A stretch of DNA of 64,000 nucleotides, from positions 248,001 to 312,000 of the forward strand of contig NW_024104304.1 in assembly GCF_003945595.2 (NCBI RefSeq), in the 5' to 3' direction. The notes under the pieces are model-generated. The model worked only from the letters and a program-made list of their open reading frames with translations, was not told where the DNA came from and did not search any database. The translations under genes were made by a program, and so were the position numbers. Position 1 is the stretch's first letter. Every line of letters begins with the position of its first letter. Origin of the DNA: Pipra filicauda (lineage: Eukaryota > Chordata > Aves > Passeriformes > Pipridae). Shown one piece after another: positions 38,678-49,663 of the stretch.

Positions 38678-38932
38678 CAGGGACCGAAACACAAGCAACT
38701 GACAGTTGAGTGAGTAACTTAACTAGAACCAGCATTTATATTACTGAGTATCAGGAACATAAATCAGCCCTGTCCTACACATTACTGGGTATGGCTCGTT
38801 AGCCTCTTCCCTTCTTCAGACCAGTCACAAGACCAATGCTGATACTGTCCTGCAGAAAGAGACGTCATTAGTTTGGACTTTGTTGCTCATACTCATTGGG
38901 ATCATGTCTTATCTTCAGTTTGGAAACCACTG
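38678..38932. mobile_element. Possible hAT/Charlie-like MITE remnant
   Basis: The right end reads GTTTGGAAACCACTG. Its reverse complement, CAGTGGTTTCCAAAC, is the classic terminus of hAT-Charlie/MER5-type elements. The left end CAGGGACCGAAAC is an imperfect inverted match. The flanks are CTCTAGAT (38670-38677) and ATCTAAGA (38933-38940), both near the preferred nTCTAGAn hAT target, although they match each other at only half the positions. The 255-bp length fits a non-autonomous copy and no transposase is encoded. Great age would explain the divergence; chance resemblance is the alternative. Confidence 0.42.
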
Positions 38933-38940
38933 ATCTAAGA

Positions 38941-41900
38941 TTTACAGCATTCATCTGGAGGAGGATGATCAAAACTTAAATTTCCGTGATTCAGAACACA
39001 TATGGCAGAAGACAGGATAGTGCTGGAGGCTCAACCCTAGCTTGTTTTGAGGTATGTCTCTCCTGTCACTTATACAGGAATATGTGCCTCACTTCTTAAT
39101 CACTGGAAAGTTTTTCTGTTGGTAACTTTTACCTTCCATACTGTGGTTTCTGCCTAATACTTCTTGACCAGTGCTTCACTGATCGAGAAATCAAATCTTT
39201 TTCTTCCTCTGTTTATTTTAGATCATCCCACCAGGCACACTTCTTAAAGTGTAACATTATTCATTCATTCTTTCCAGATATCATCTTCAAGATCTTACTC
39301 TGCTATTCCTTTCTTACTTGAACAACATTTTTTTCCTGAAGTGTAAGGCACAAAACTGGGCACAGCAAGACTTGATCAGAATAGAAGGATTCTATATTCA
39401 GTCTCACATTAGAAAAGACCTTCCTTGATACTTCAGAAACTCCTGAAGACTTCTTGCTCTGTCGTGATTTACATCTATCATATGGAGGCCTTAGAGCCTT
39501 GTCCACACTCCTGCTACAGCTCCCTGCAAACACTGAGTGGGTTAATGATTAATTAAACTCAGATGCTTTGGCTTTTTCCTACATCTGATAATTCATTCTG
39601 CCACAACAATCATGGAATTATAACAAAATGAAACAGTCGTTAAGAAAACAGCTTATCCTATGGAATGACCACTAAGAAGTTAGCAGTCTTAAGGCAAGTG
39701 ACTAATCCAACCACTTTTTAGACCTTCCCTTAGCCAAAACACAGCATCAAATGTCTTTATTAACTCAACATAAAGTATCCAGGAAATCATCACCCAGATA
39801 TTTAGGATGTGAGTATAGCAGGCTGGACAAATAATTGCTTTTTCTATGTGACCACAGAATCAGAATATACAATGCAGTTCTTATTTCCTCGCTGACTAAT
39901 CAAAGTAACATGAACTAATAGTTTCTTAAATATTTCAGGAGTTAAAACAGGAATTCATAAGGAGTGGCAGTGAGAACCATCACACTACATTCTGCTAGAA
40001 GAGGCTGGAAACACTTCAAAAAAGAAGCAGGTAGAGGGCTTGAGTAGGGCATCTTTTAAGGAAATACCCAAACTACTATATTGTGTCTTAACTATGAGTG
40101 CACTGACAGTGGCAAAACAGGGTTATGAAGAGCACCTTAGACTTGCTGTGAACAAAACCATACGATTTAAAGCATTTGGAAATTTCTCGTTTTCAAAATT
40201 TGTCTCTATTTTTCACTTTGCAGGAACAATTAAAAAAATGCAAGTCAAATTTGCAACTGTTTCTGAGTGACCTCAAATTGTATTTTAAAAAAAGTTTATG
40301 AAGGAGTAGAGATAATTGTTACTGGAAGAAAAAAAAAGTCATCCAACTTCAGTAGTTAGATAGTGTAAGCAGAGCATACATATGAGACTCTATTCAAAGC
40401 AAAACACTGGAAAAAAAGCCTGCAAATTTATCATGACAGTATAATAAAAATTTAGACAATATAAACCACTTTAAATTGCTATAAATAGTAACTTTTACTT
40501 AAACTCACATGCGGATGAAGTTTTCTTAGTATGGAAGGGCAGGAGATTAAAGATGTTCTGCCAAAAAGCAGGATTAAAAGATAGAGTTCAAATATATGCT
40601 TAGGGCTGGGAAAGACGAGGGATGGTAGTAATTATTTTAGAGCTCCACCAAGCACCTTTGTCCAATTATCCAAATGCTTTTTTTTTCAGAACAGCTTAGA
40701 GGAGTCCAGAGTAGCTGGCTGGCCTATGGAGCAGATGTAAGTACTGTTGCTGGAGATCGTTAATCTTATTGTCTTTAAATTTGGTATTCTGTAGAGTGAG
40801 AGAAAAATACTGCCACTTATTCCCAAATGTGGAGGGCAGGTACAAGAGCTGTATAAGCACAAAGAGACTTTGCTTCATAAGAATTTTAAAAATGTATTCT
40901 TTCACTTCACATTTTTTTCTTTCTCTCACCTAGACCCCAAACATGAGATTCCTCTTTCAGAAAAAAAGTTTGAGTTGTCTTCCTAAGGGGCCCATTTCCC
41001 TGATTGCCTCAACAGTCTCACCCTGGATGTCTGTTTTTCTTGAATTCTCTACAACTCTGTATGTAACAGTTTAAATGAACTATAATATTTTGGTTAATGT
41101 GCAGGAATCTTCATAATAATTATTTTAGCAAATACTTTTTATTAAGCTGATCATCTTCAAATCAAAAATATTAAAGAGGGTAAGAAAACTCCATCCAAAG
41201 GTTGCTGCTAACATCAGAAGGTTCTCATAGAAAGCTCATAGAAAAACTTTAAATTATTACTAAGACTGAAAAATAACAACAACAACAATCATAATAATTG
41301 AAATTTTCCTCTTCTTTTCAGTATATATGAGACAAACTGTCAGATTAAAATATGAGTAGGCCATGCTCTAACTTTCTCATTGGTAGAAGAAGGTGGTTAT
41401 TTGTGTATTAAAAAAAACTTAGTTCCAGAGTCCTGTTGCATTTTTTAATTACATCAGCTTCAAAGTACAAAACCCTCCCCAGGGGTTTTCTCTTCATCAA
41501 TAGAATAATTAACACAATGGTAGCTGTATCACTAGAGCAGTTATTACCAACATAATGTGTCAGCCCTGTATTGGCTTTTCCAAACAAAAGAGTTGGGTCA
41601 ATATGAAATTATTAGCTAGGACTTTTTATCTTACTCTTTTCACTTAGTTAAATTTTTAAATTAAAATCTTTTCAAATGCAGACATAAGCTTTAACTTCAA
41701 AAGTGCCAAAACAGAAAGATTTTCTTCTTTTGGCTGAAATTTTGCTCTGAATTCATTGACATTTGCTAGTTGTTTCAGTACTCATGAAACTCCTATTCTG
41801 AATGAGTTTACAATGTCAAAACATTTCACCAGATGTACTTAAACACAGTGACCAAGTCACCACTGTGTCTTCTTTTTGATAACCTAAGCAGATTGAGGGG

Positions 41901-44129
41901 GTTTAGACATTTTCTCCAGCTCTCAAACCGTGTTGTAGCCTCTCCAATTTCTCAACATCCTATGCAAAATGCAAACACCAGAGATGTCTGCAGTGTTTTT
42001 TAGTATCCATCTCGTGGATGGATTTGGAAGAAAAAAATAATCTCTCTAGTGTGTCAGGAGAACAGAATAGGACAAATATTTTTGGGAAAATCCAAAGTAT
42101 CAAAAGATAGTATGAACACTGTGGAACTACTCCTCCTTTTCAGCTAAGGATGAGTACAGATAGCAAGAAGATTATGGCTATGTCTGTGCACAGTGAAGCA
42201 GGTTTTCTGTGAACAAGTTCAGAGCGCCGTGCACATTTCTTTGGAAGCAGTATGAAGGCTTGTACCTTTTAAGCATCATTTATACAGCAATGATTTCAGA
42301 AAGATGGTGCCTCACTTTCAGAGAGGAGCTGATACTGAATGAGGAAAAAGCAGTTTCTCCCAGGACTGTGCTGGTGTACCTCTTGAGTCTCACTAAGAAA
42401 TGAAGGGAAAGATATGGAAATGTGAAACGGCCCATTCTTTGATCAAGTATATCTATTCCAATCTCTACATCCCTGTGGATTTGATTCAACACAAAGCATG
42501 TCCTGCCTTGAGGGCTCAGTGTGTGCTTACTGGTATTTTTGTAATGGAAATTAATAAGATGGCCTGGAAATCAGCACAGTCTGAAGCTACTGGCAGAGGA
42601 AGGTGGGAGGGTTTAGTCTTCAGGCACACACTCTTTCGACAAGCCTGCCATCAGTCCTATCTCCTGTGGCTCCTTGGAAACAACTGTTTCACAGGGATAT
42701 AAGCTAAGTCTACCGTGAGAAACAGCCCAGCATTAACATCCCAAATTTTATGTCCCTGTAACCCCACTACACTGATCTTGCAGACACCTTCCTCTGCACA
42801 GGCAAGCTGTCACCAAGATTCCCACATCTGTTGTCAACCTTATCTTGATAGCTTTTGTCTTATTTTAATTCTTTTTTTTTTAAACTTACTTTATTTGTAC
42901 ACTCCTTTCTTATTTTTTGCAGCATTCTCTTCTACCACAAATGCCCAGAACACCCCATGAAGTACATTGGAAAAGTGTATCTGCCTGGTATGCTCCGAAA
43001 GATGAAAAAAAAAAAGGCTGATAAGAAGAAATACAAATGCAAATATAATCACAAATACATAGTTTTTCTAGCATCACTCTTTTGGAATCATCTTAGAAAT
43101 TACATGTATGTAAAGAGTGAGGTACCTAAATTGAATCATGATCCCAATACTGTGTCAAGTGCCAGTCTCAAAGCCAGTTAAATCACAGAAATTTGTGGCA
43201 CTCTGTTCGCCGCAACAGTGTTCGTCTACGCCAGAAATATGCACCAGAGCACTTCCAGGAGGGGAAAAACGTCTCGGGCAGGACTAAAAGGGGCAACTCA
43301 AAGAGCAGTGGCCACTAGAGTGGAAACCTAATCCCGTTAAAGCCCGTGAAGCATAGTGGAGCCAGGATTTCACCCCAGCCTCCTTTTTCCTGCTTTAAGT
43401 GTGTGATTTGGCAGGGGAAAAGTTCAATTGAAGGCACACAGTTAGGCTATACATACAACAAAGAGGCAGCGAAGGGGCAAAAAAGAGCAACACAAAGGAT
43501 TACTTTAAAGTTAGACCTCGGCTCCTTTAGCTTTACACAATGAAGGACTGCACACAGGATAATAGCAGACTTCGTTTTGTGAAGAGATCTCAGGATGAAA
43601 CAAAGGACTGTAATTGTACCTCCTATCTGCAAATCTGAGGTGGTGAAGGAAAAGAAAGTGGGTGGATGGTTAACAACGATAGCTTGAAACCCTGCTTTGT
43701 TAACAGTAAAATTAGCTTGCTGAGAACCTTTATTTTCCACACAACTTTTAACAGGAACATTATTTTACATATCTCTGCGGTAGAGAGGCCATTTACAAAT
43801 TTGCAACAAGTAACCACTGAACTTGAGCTAATTTTTCTCAGTTTTCTGTTTCATCTGCTTAATTAGTGACAATACATTTGAGCTGGGTTGCTAGCACATC
43901 TATAACTAAAAGTCTGACAGCATTTCCATTCTGTGCACCTCAGGCACTTTCGCACTGTCTTAATTTCAGCCTGTGAAATCAAATCTGGAAAAGGCTTAGA
44001 GGTAAAAGTATTGTTTGGTTTTCAAAAAAACATCTTTCATGTAGCTCTGTTTGAAATGATGAACCAACTAAAATTAAAACAGAAGAGGACTCAATTCACA
44101 TGTCCTTTTTTTTTCTCATTTTTGAACAT
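38941..44129. other. Intergenic, nothing recognised
   Basis: No supported gene. An AAC microsatellite-like run occurs at about 41275-41290. A slightly CpG-richer patch at about 43195-43360 stands out from the AT-rich surroundings, but no promoter or exon signal accompanies it. The open frames at 42400-43181 plus have no recognisable domains. Confidence 0.45.
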
Positions 44130-44290
44130 ATGAAAAGCCACAGGTGGGTCAGACCAAAGATCTGCAGTCAGCTGAGCACCTGACTGCTGCAGGAGCTGCA
44201 GTAGATGCTTAGAGGAAATAGATCCCCCTACCCTGTCCTGCCATGCCTCCCAGCTACTGCCATAGCATTGTCCCACGTGTTCATCATAGA
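44130..44290 (+). mobile_element. Old amniote interspersed repeat, family unresolved
   Basis: The segment GGTGGGTCAGACCAAAGATC, followed by GATGCTTAGAGGAA about 55 bp later, matches a repeat I recognise from turtle, crocodilian and bird DNA (GGGTCAGACCAAAGGTCCAT, then a CAGATGC-TTAGAGGAA block). The match is partial and diverged. I cannot assign the family name with confidence. It has no coding content. Confidence 0.5.
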
Positions 44291-47279
44291 AATGAGTTGA
44301 GATCTGTAATTTCTGTTTGGTTTTCTTTTCTTTTACAGTGCTTGGCATCATAAAACCTGCTTCTAAGTACAGTTATATTATTATCAGTTCATTCTGCCAT
44401 GTCTGCAAACTATCTGTGGTGGGGTGCGTGGGAACATACTTTTACACTTGAACATTTCTGTTTGTGTGGTGCTTAGCACCAACGAACTGGTGAGGGCTGT
44501 CAGAGCTGCCATACAAAACCAGAACTCACCAGCCTGTTTTAAAAATCTGGCAAATTCTTTCTTTTCTAACCTTCTCTGCATTCTTCCAAATGCAAAATGC
44601 AGTCTGTCCCTGTCATTTGTTTCAAAACCTGATCGGTTTTTGGCTGGAAGTCCCCTCTACAACTTCACTTTCAAATTCAGATGTAGAGATTTTCCACTCT
44701 TTTTTGAGGACTTTTCTATCTTGTGAAGTGAATTTCATTATGAGTTATGTCATGGCAGGTGTTCATCTCCCCTCACCTTCTTAATGCAGGAAGCATATGG
44801 GGCATTACCCACAATAATAACCCCACTGAATGTCTCTACCAGCAGTGATGACGGGAAAGCCAACAGGCCAGTCTGGAGTTCCCTTTCATAAGGGAAATTC
44901 CGCAGGAGTTACGGGACTTGTATAATAATAGTCTTATTCTAGGATATTTTCCTATATGAACTTCATGTTCGGGTTACGGGCTTGAGGAAACATTTTTTTA
45001 AAGAAAGAAGTTAACATTTCTGAATAGCAATTCAAGAATATGTCGATTCAGATTTAATTTCAAATTGTCTTGTTTTTGGGATTATAGATTCAGACTTTCG
45101 ATCTTATCAGATTGTATTTTTTCATGCATTTCATTTTTTTAAAGCGTTTTAGTTCATTTAAATTTATTTAGCAGATCCATCTTTGGAGGAGGAAATCCCA
45201 ATGTTATTAAATTCAAGGACTCAAAGAAAGGAAGGTAGAAAAAATATGTGTTACTTGGAAAAATCTGTTGATTAATACTGAAGGGCTCTCAAACCAATTT
45301 AAAATTAAGATTAATCTGAATCCATATAATATACGGAAAATCATTCTAAAATTGCAACTTGAGAAGCTGTATTTTAGTCCTGAAAAGCTTTGTTTCTTCT
45401 GCTACAACACAGGGAATGTATATTTGCACTCTGAATTATATAAACAACTCATACTCCAAATTATTTTTTTAGAGCTTTCATTAACTGTACAGTAATACTT
45501 TTTAAATATTATATATCAGCATTTTTTTGGAATACAAGACTCACAATATAAAAATGCTATATCAGCCGTATCAAATAATCACTTAGCTAAAGAATAGGTA
45601 AATTTTGGGGGGTTTATAGCACTTCTTTCACTTTTGGAATATTTCCAAAGAGTTTTTTGCACCTAATTTCCCTTTCTCATGTAACACATCAGTTAGTCTT
45701 TTATTTTCTTCTGCTATTGTTTTAGCCAGACCGTGCTGCCTCTACACTGCGCAGCACAGATTGAAGATTAGTACAAATGCACAGATTTCCATAAAATTTT
45801 ATGGCAAAACCAGTCTAGATATTCCCTTACTCTCCTTCTAGCCACAAAATATTTGCCAAGCAATCACTGAGATAACGTGTCAAAACCAGACCATGAAAAC
45901 TGCTTTTTGTTTTCTCTTCTCTGAAGTACAAAAAGTAAAAAGTACAAAAAAAGATAAGGCACAAAAAACACAAAAAAATTAAAGGTGTTTAAAAAGTAAA
46001 TTATTAAACTGAAAATAAGTATTGATAGCTACTCAAAGATATCTATTAACAAAGCTGAGGGCCTTAGAGACTGTAAGTTGGGGTAAATATGACTTCCTAT
46101 TGGTACCATGCTTCTGGAATAGGGAACACTGCACCACCAGACAGCCCTCTGCAGTGGCATTGAAGTTGTAGCCAATAAACTTGTGCGGAGGCTTACTTAT
46201 CTAAAGCTGCAAAAAAAATTTTGCTAGTGCTAGATCCTATGTTTTTGATTATGTATAACTTTCCTCCCATTATATGTGCTCAGGTATTGTAAGAAAGATT
46301 TAAGTGATATACTGCAGGAGAGTTGAAAATACTTTTATTTTCTTAAAACTTCGGAAAATTATATTAAACACTGTGATTTGGAACTGATGATTTGGAATCC
46401 TTTAAAATCCTTTAAAAATGAGGAATTCAAGGACACCTGTATATGGGGATGAAGGAGTAAAAAAATGCACTAGGACCACTAACTACGCTTCTGTATAAAC
46501 CACACTCTGCTTAAGGATACAAATAAGTAGAGCTTTGCTCTGGAGCAGAGCTTGCTTCTTTTGTCTTTTCCAGTTATGAAGAGTTCCCAAGAACAATACT
46601 ACAAGACCAGGAGAGGAGAAGGCTCCCAGTGCTATATTTTAGTGTAGTGAATAGTTATAGCCACAGAGACTGAATGGTATCTTGATGCCAAATCTTAAGG
46701 TTTTTTCAGTTTTAATTTCACTTCTACTAATGGTTTGACTGTTGCTTCCTTTTAATAGTACAGTAATGAAAGCATGTCAAATGGCTACAGGGAAGATGCA
46801 ATGAAAATTTGTTTAATCTACTTTAAACACCAAACAGTTACAGATGCAATAAAGTAATAACATGAAAAAGAACAGTAGATTTCAGAAAACAGCATCAATA
46901 GTACATTGTGATTATAAGGATTCCTCTTGATGGACTCTGCTCTCACACAGATCAATACCTCTGTATGAATTGTCATTGCATTACATTTTAAATTAAGAGA
47001 TTTTTATCCCCTCAGTTTTTCTGGATCTAATTAATGCAATGTGAAGCAGGATATAAGTTCACTACATGAATTACACCATTTCTGACATCCAGTGGTCCTA
47101 TTTCAGGCATGCAGAACAGACAAAATCAGGTTATCATCAGGATCAAAGGTTTTGTGACAATAAGGGGTAAAACACAGATTGTTCACAGAAGATGGAAACT
47201 AAGATGGTTTGCTAATTAAACACCATAACATTAAAACTAATGTTAGGACTCAAAACTGGTGGGATATGTACTTGATGGG
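44291..47279. other. Intergenic, nothing recognised
   Basis: AT-rich DNA. Overlapping short open frames at 44384-44784 on both strands look like chance. No transposon or RNA gene was assigned. Confidence 0.45.
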
Positions 47280-47436
47280 AAGTGATCACAGCCCCAAGTG
47301 TGTCAGAGTTCAAGAAACATCTGGATGATGCTCTTAGTCATATGGTTTAGTTTTAGGTAGTCCTGCAAGGAGTAGGGAGTTGGATTTGATAATCCTCATG
47401 GGTCCCTTCCAACTTGAGATATTCTCTGATAATATC
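47280..47436 (+). mobile_element. CR1 LINE 3'-end fragment (CR1-Y-like)
   Basis: Sense-strand CR1 3' end. AAGTGATCACAGCCCCAAG is followed by the GAGTTCAAGAAACATCTGGA block, then GGAGTTGGATTTGATAATCC and GGGTCCCTTCCAACTTGAGA, ending ATATTCTCTGAT in place of ATATTCTATGAT. The variant resembles the CR1-Y type more than the copy at 33.4 kb. It is 5'-truncated and non-coding. Confidence 0.9.
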
Positions 47437-47627
47437 AACTCACTTTTGATATAAACTGCTGCAGAAGTGTTTGGTAAGGTCCAAAACATACTCCAAATTG
47501 TATTGTAAGCAGCTGTCAAATTGTCACACTGTCAGTCACCTGACATGATTGATTCAATCACTGTTTTTCAGCCAATTACAAATACTGTTGAAATACATAC
47601 ATAATATGTCAGAAGATGCTCCTGCAA

Positions 47628-48245
47628 ATCACAGAATCACAGAATAGGTAAAGTTGGAAGGGACCACAGTGGGTCCAACCTCCCTGCTCAGGCAGGGTCA
47701 ACGTAGAGTACATGGCGCGGAATTGCATCCAGATGATTTTTGAGTATCCCCAATGAGGGAGACTCAGCAACATTTCTGGACATCTATTCCAGTGTGTAGT
47801 CATGTGTGGTCACTTCCTCATATTCAGGTGGAACTTCCTGTGCATCGGTTTCTGCTCGTTTCTTCTTGTCCTATTGCTTGACACCGCCAAGAAGAGCCTG
47901 GTTTTATACTTTTGACAACCCCCTTCAGATACTTATAGACATGTATGAGGTCCATCTCTTCTCAAGGCTGAACAGGCCCAGCTCCCTCAGCCTTTCCTCA
48001 TAAGAGAAATGCTCCAGTCCCTTAATCGTCTTTGTAGCCCTCCACTGGATGCGCTCCAAGACCTCCATATCACTCTTGTACTGAGGATCCCAGAACTGGA
48101 CACAGCAGCCCAGATGAGGCCTTGGTAGGGCTGCCAATGCTCTTCCTAATGCACCCCAGAATACCATTGGCCTTCTTGGCACAAGGGCACACTGCTGGCT
48201 CATGAACATGTTGTCTACTAGGACTCCAAGGTTATTTCTTGAAAT
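47628..48245 (-). mobile_element. CR1 LINE fragment with end of ORF2
   Basis: This is the longest CR1 copy in the window. On the plus strand it starts TCACAGAATCACAGAATAGG, the reverse complement of the CR1 3' tail, and continues through the GTTGGAAGGGACC 3' UTR into the distal ORF2. It is 5'-truncated near 48245. Its 3' end faces that of the CR1 at 47280-47436 across about 190 bp, so the two form a tail-to-tail pair. Confidence 0.95.
47925..48209 (-). pseudogene. CR1 ORF2 C-terminal remnant
   Basis: In frame on the minus strand are PHLGCCVQFW, then DMEVLERIQWRATK, IKGLEHFSYEERLRELGLFS and LEKR. These are the conserved tail of the CR1 reverse transcriptase ORF just before the 3' UTR. After LEKR the usual R-L-R-G-D-L-I-N-V-Y-K-Y-L segment is shortened by a small deletion that shifts the frame and brings an early stop. 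The catalytic reverse transcriptase and endonuclease parts are absent because of 5' truncation. It is a dead copy. Confidence 0.88.
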
Positions 48246-49090
48246 GTCTAGTGTTTTATGTGTCCTAACATTCTCATCTGTATATCTGGGCTTTACTAGT
48301 CTAATTCTTAAGTGTTAGAAATATACTGGTAAATACCCAGCCTCCCTGGGATCCAGTCTCAGTGAAATCTTGCAGCAAGTTCCACCAGCTAACCATGACT
48401 GGTATGAAGAAACATTTCCATACGTCACTTTTCCAATTGCTGCCAAGAAATCACTCAGTTTTTCCTTCTTTCTTTCAGCCAGTTGATCTTTCTATGGAAC
48501 AAGGTGATCCACCCAAACCTAGCAGCTGCAACTTGCTGTGATTCACACTGAGAGGAATGTGGTGTTACATGGGATTTTGTACAGAGGCAAAAGCAAACCT
48601 ATGGTTTGGAGGGCTGATCTACAACACACACCGTGGCTTTCTCTGTAGTCAAATTCTAAGTAACCTGTAGAACTAGTTTGCAGTTTGAAAGTGGAGGAGT
48701 CAAGTGCCACTGAAGTATTTTTTTAAGTGCCACAGGTGTTTTTAAAGTAATTGTCTGTATTCCTTTGATGCGCTTTGCCTGAAGGCTAATGACTGTAAAC
48801 ATTCTTGCATAATAAAAGTCTTCATTAGCAGATCGTTAGGGATTGTCTTGGAAGGAAAAAAATACATAGAGCTGTATGGCTTGAAGGAAACAAAGCCTTT
48901 TTTCTTCTTTTTTTTTTTTTATTTTTTTTTTTGAGAGTGCTGAATGTGATGATGTTTTGGCTGCTTCTTCTGTTTAATAACGCTTTGTGTTTAACATGCT
49001 TTTCCCAGTGATATTATGAAACAACTATGTTTTTGTGGCACCAGGAAGTTATGAGGTTTGCAAGGCAAAAACTGGATGCTTATAATGCCA
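48246..49090. other. Intergenic with T-rich tracts
   Basis: No gene recognised. A T-rich tract at about 48908-48932 (an 11-13 nt T run, one A, then T again) lies about 180 bp left of the much longer T tract at 49114. Confidence 0.5.
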
Positions 49091-49111
49091 CTGTCTTTTT
49101 TTTTTCCTTTT

Positions 49112-49113
<2 letters not shown>

Positions 49114-49178
<65 letters not shown>
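49114..49178. repeat. Poly(T) tract of 65 nt (poly(A) on minus strand)
   Basis: There are 65 consecutive T residues, with a further T-rich, C-interrupted stretch just to the left (49095-49113). It is by far the longest homopolymer in the window. On the minus strand it is poly(A) that begins about 24 nt after an AATAAA at 49208-49203, the arrangement expected at the 3' end of a reverse-transcribed mRNA. The exact length may be affected by sequencing or assembly. Confidence 0.9.
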
Positions 49179-49179
<1 letters not shown>

Positions 49180-49202
49180 AGATCAAATTGTCTTCTAAGG
49201 AG

Positions 49203-49208
49203 TTTATT
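49203..49208 (-). terminator. AATAAA polyadenylation signal
   Basis: The plus strand reads TTTATT, so the minus strand has AATAAA. The A tract on that strand starts at 49178, a spacing of about 24 nt, which fits a normal cleavage distance. It lies about 140 nt downstream of the stop codon of the open frame at 49346. Confidence 0.5.
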
Positions 49209-49345
49209 CACATTCTACAGATTTGTTCAAAGTTGTGAAATCTGGCTGAGTCAGTAGCATGGACTGCTTCAGTTGCTTTCCCCAGCTCTGGCCAGCTAAT
49301 GTTAATAGTCTTAATTAAGTGACTGTTGTGGACTTTTATGAGTTT

Positions 49346-49640
49346 CTACCACAAGATATAGGTACAATCATTAGGAATAGATTCATCCTGGAAAACACAA
49401 CATACACGGCAAATGTTCACCCTGTACTTGAGAGGTTGACTATGAATACATTTATTCCATGTGCTTTTGAGTATAAAGTGTCCATTATGTGATCTCTTGA
49501 AAGCTAAAGAGTAGCTAATTTTTTCCAAAATATCTTTGAAGGTTTTGCCCTTTTGTTGTTCTGGAACATTTGAAGGAGACGAGTGTGGAGTTTCTTTTTT
49601 TTCCTTGAGAAATAAATCTCTGTGGAAAGATATTGGTACA
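49346..49640 (-). CDS. Candidate terminal exon or retrocopy tail, unidentified
   Basis: The minus-strand frame is open from 49663 to a TAG at 49348-49346. A splice-acceptor-like CAG ends at 49641 after a moderately pyrimidine-rich stretch (TATCTTTCCACAG). An exon starting there gives about 97 codons and then a 140-nt 3' UTR, AATAAA and a 65-nt A tract. The peptide is basic and cysteine-containing. Near its middle is TFKDILEKISYSLAFK and near its end YRVNICRVCC; I recognise no family. Frames this long also occur by chance elsewhere in the window, so the case rests on the 3' signals. It may be a terminal exon of a minus-strand gene, a 5'-truncated retrocopy, or noise. Confidence 0.28.
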
Positions 49641-49663
49641 AAGTAATTTTTCTTCAGTCTTAC

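Noticed and set aside
49027..49257. Plus-strand frame of 76 codons rich in phenylalanine
   Set aside because: It is the poly(T) tract read as a phenylalanine run, not a protein.
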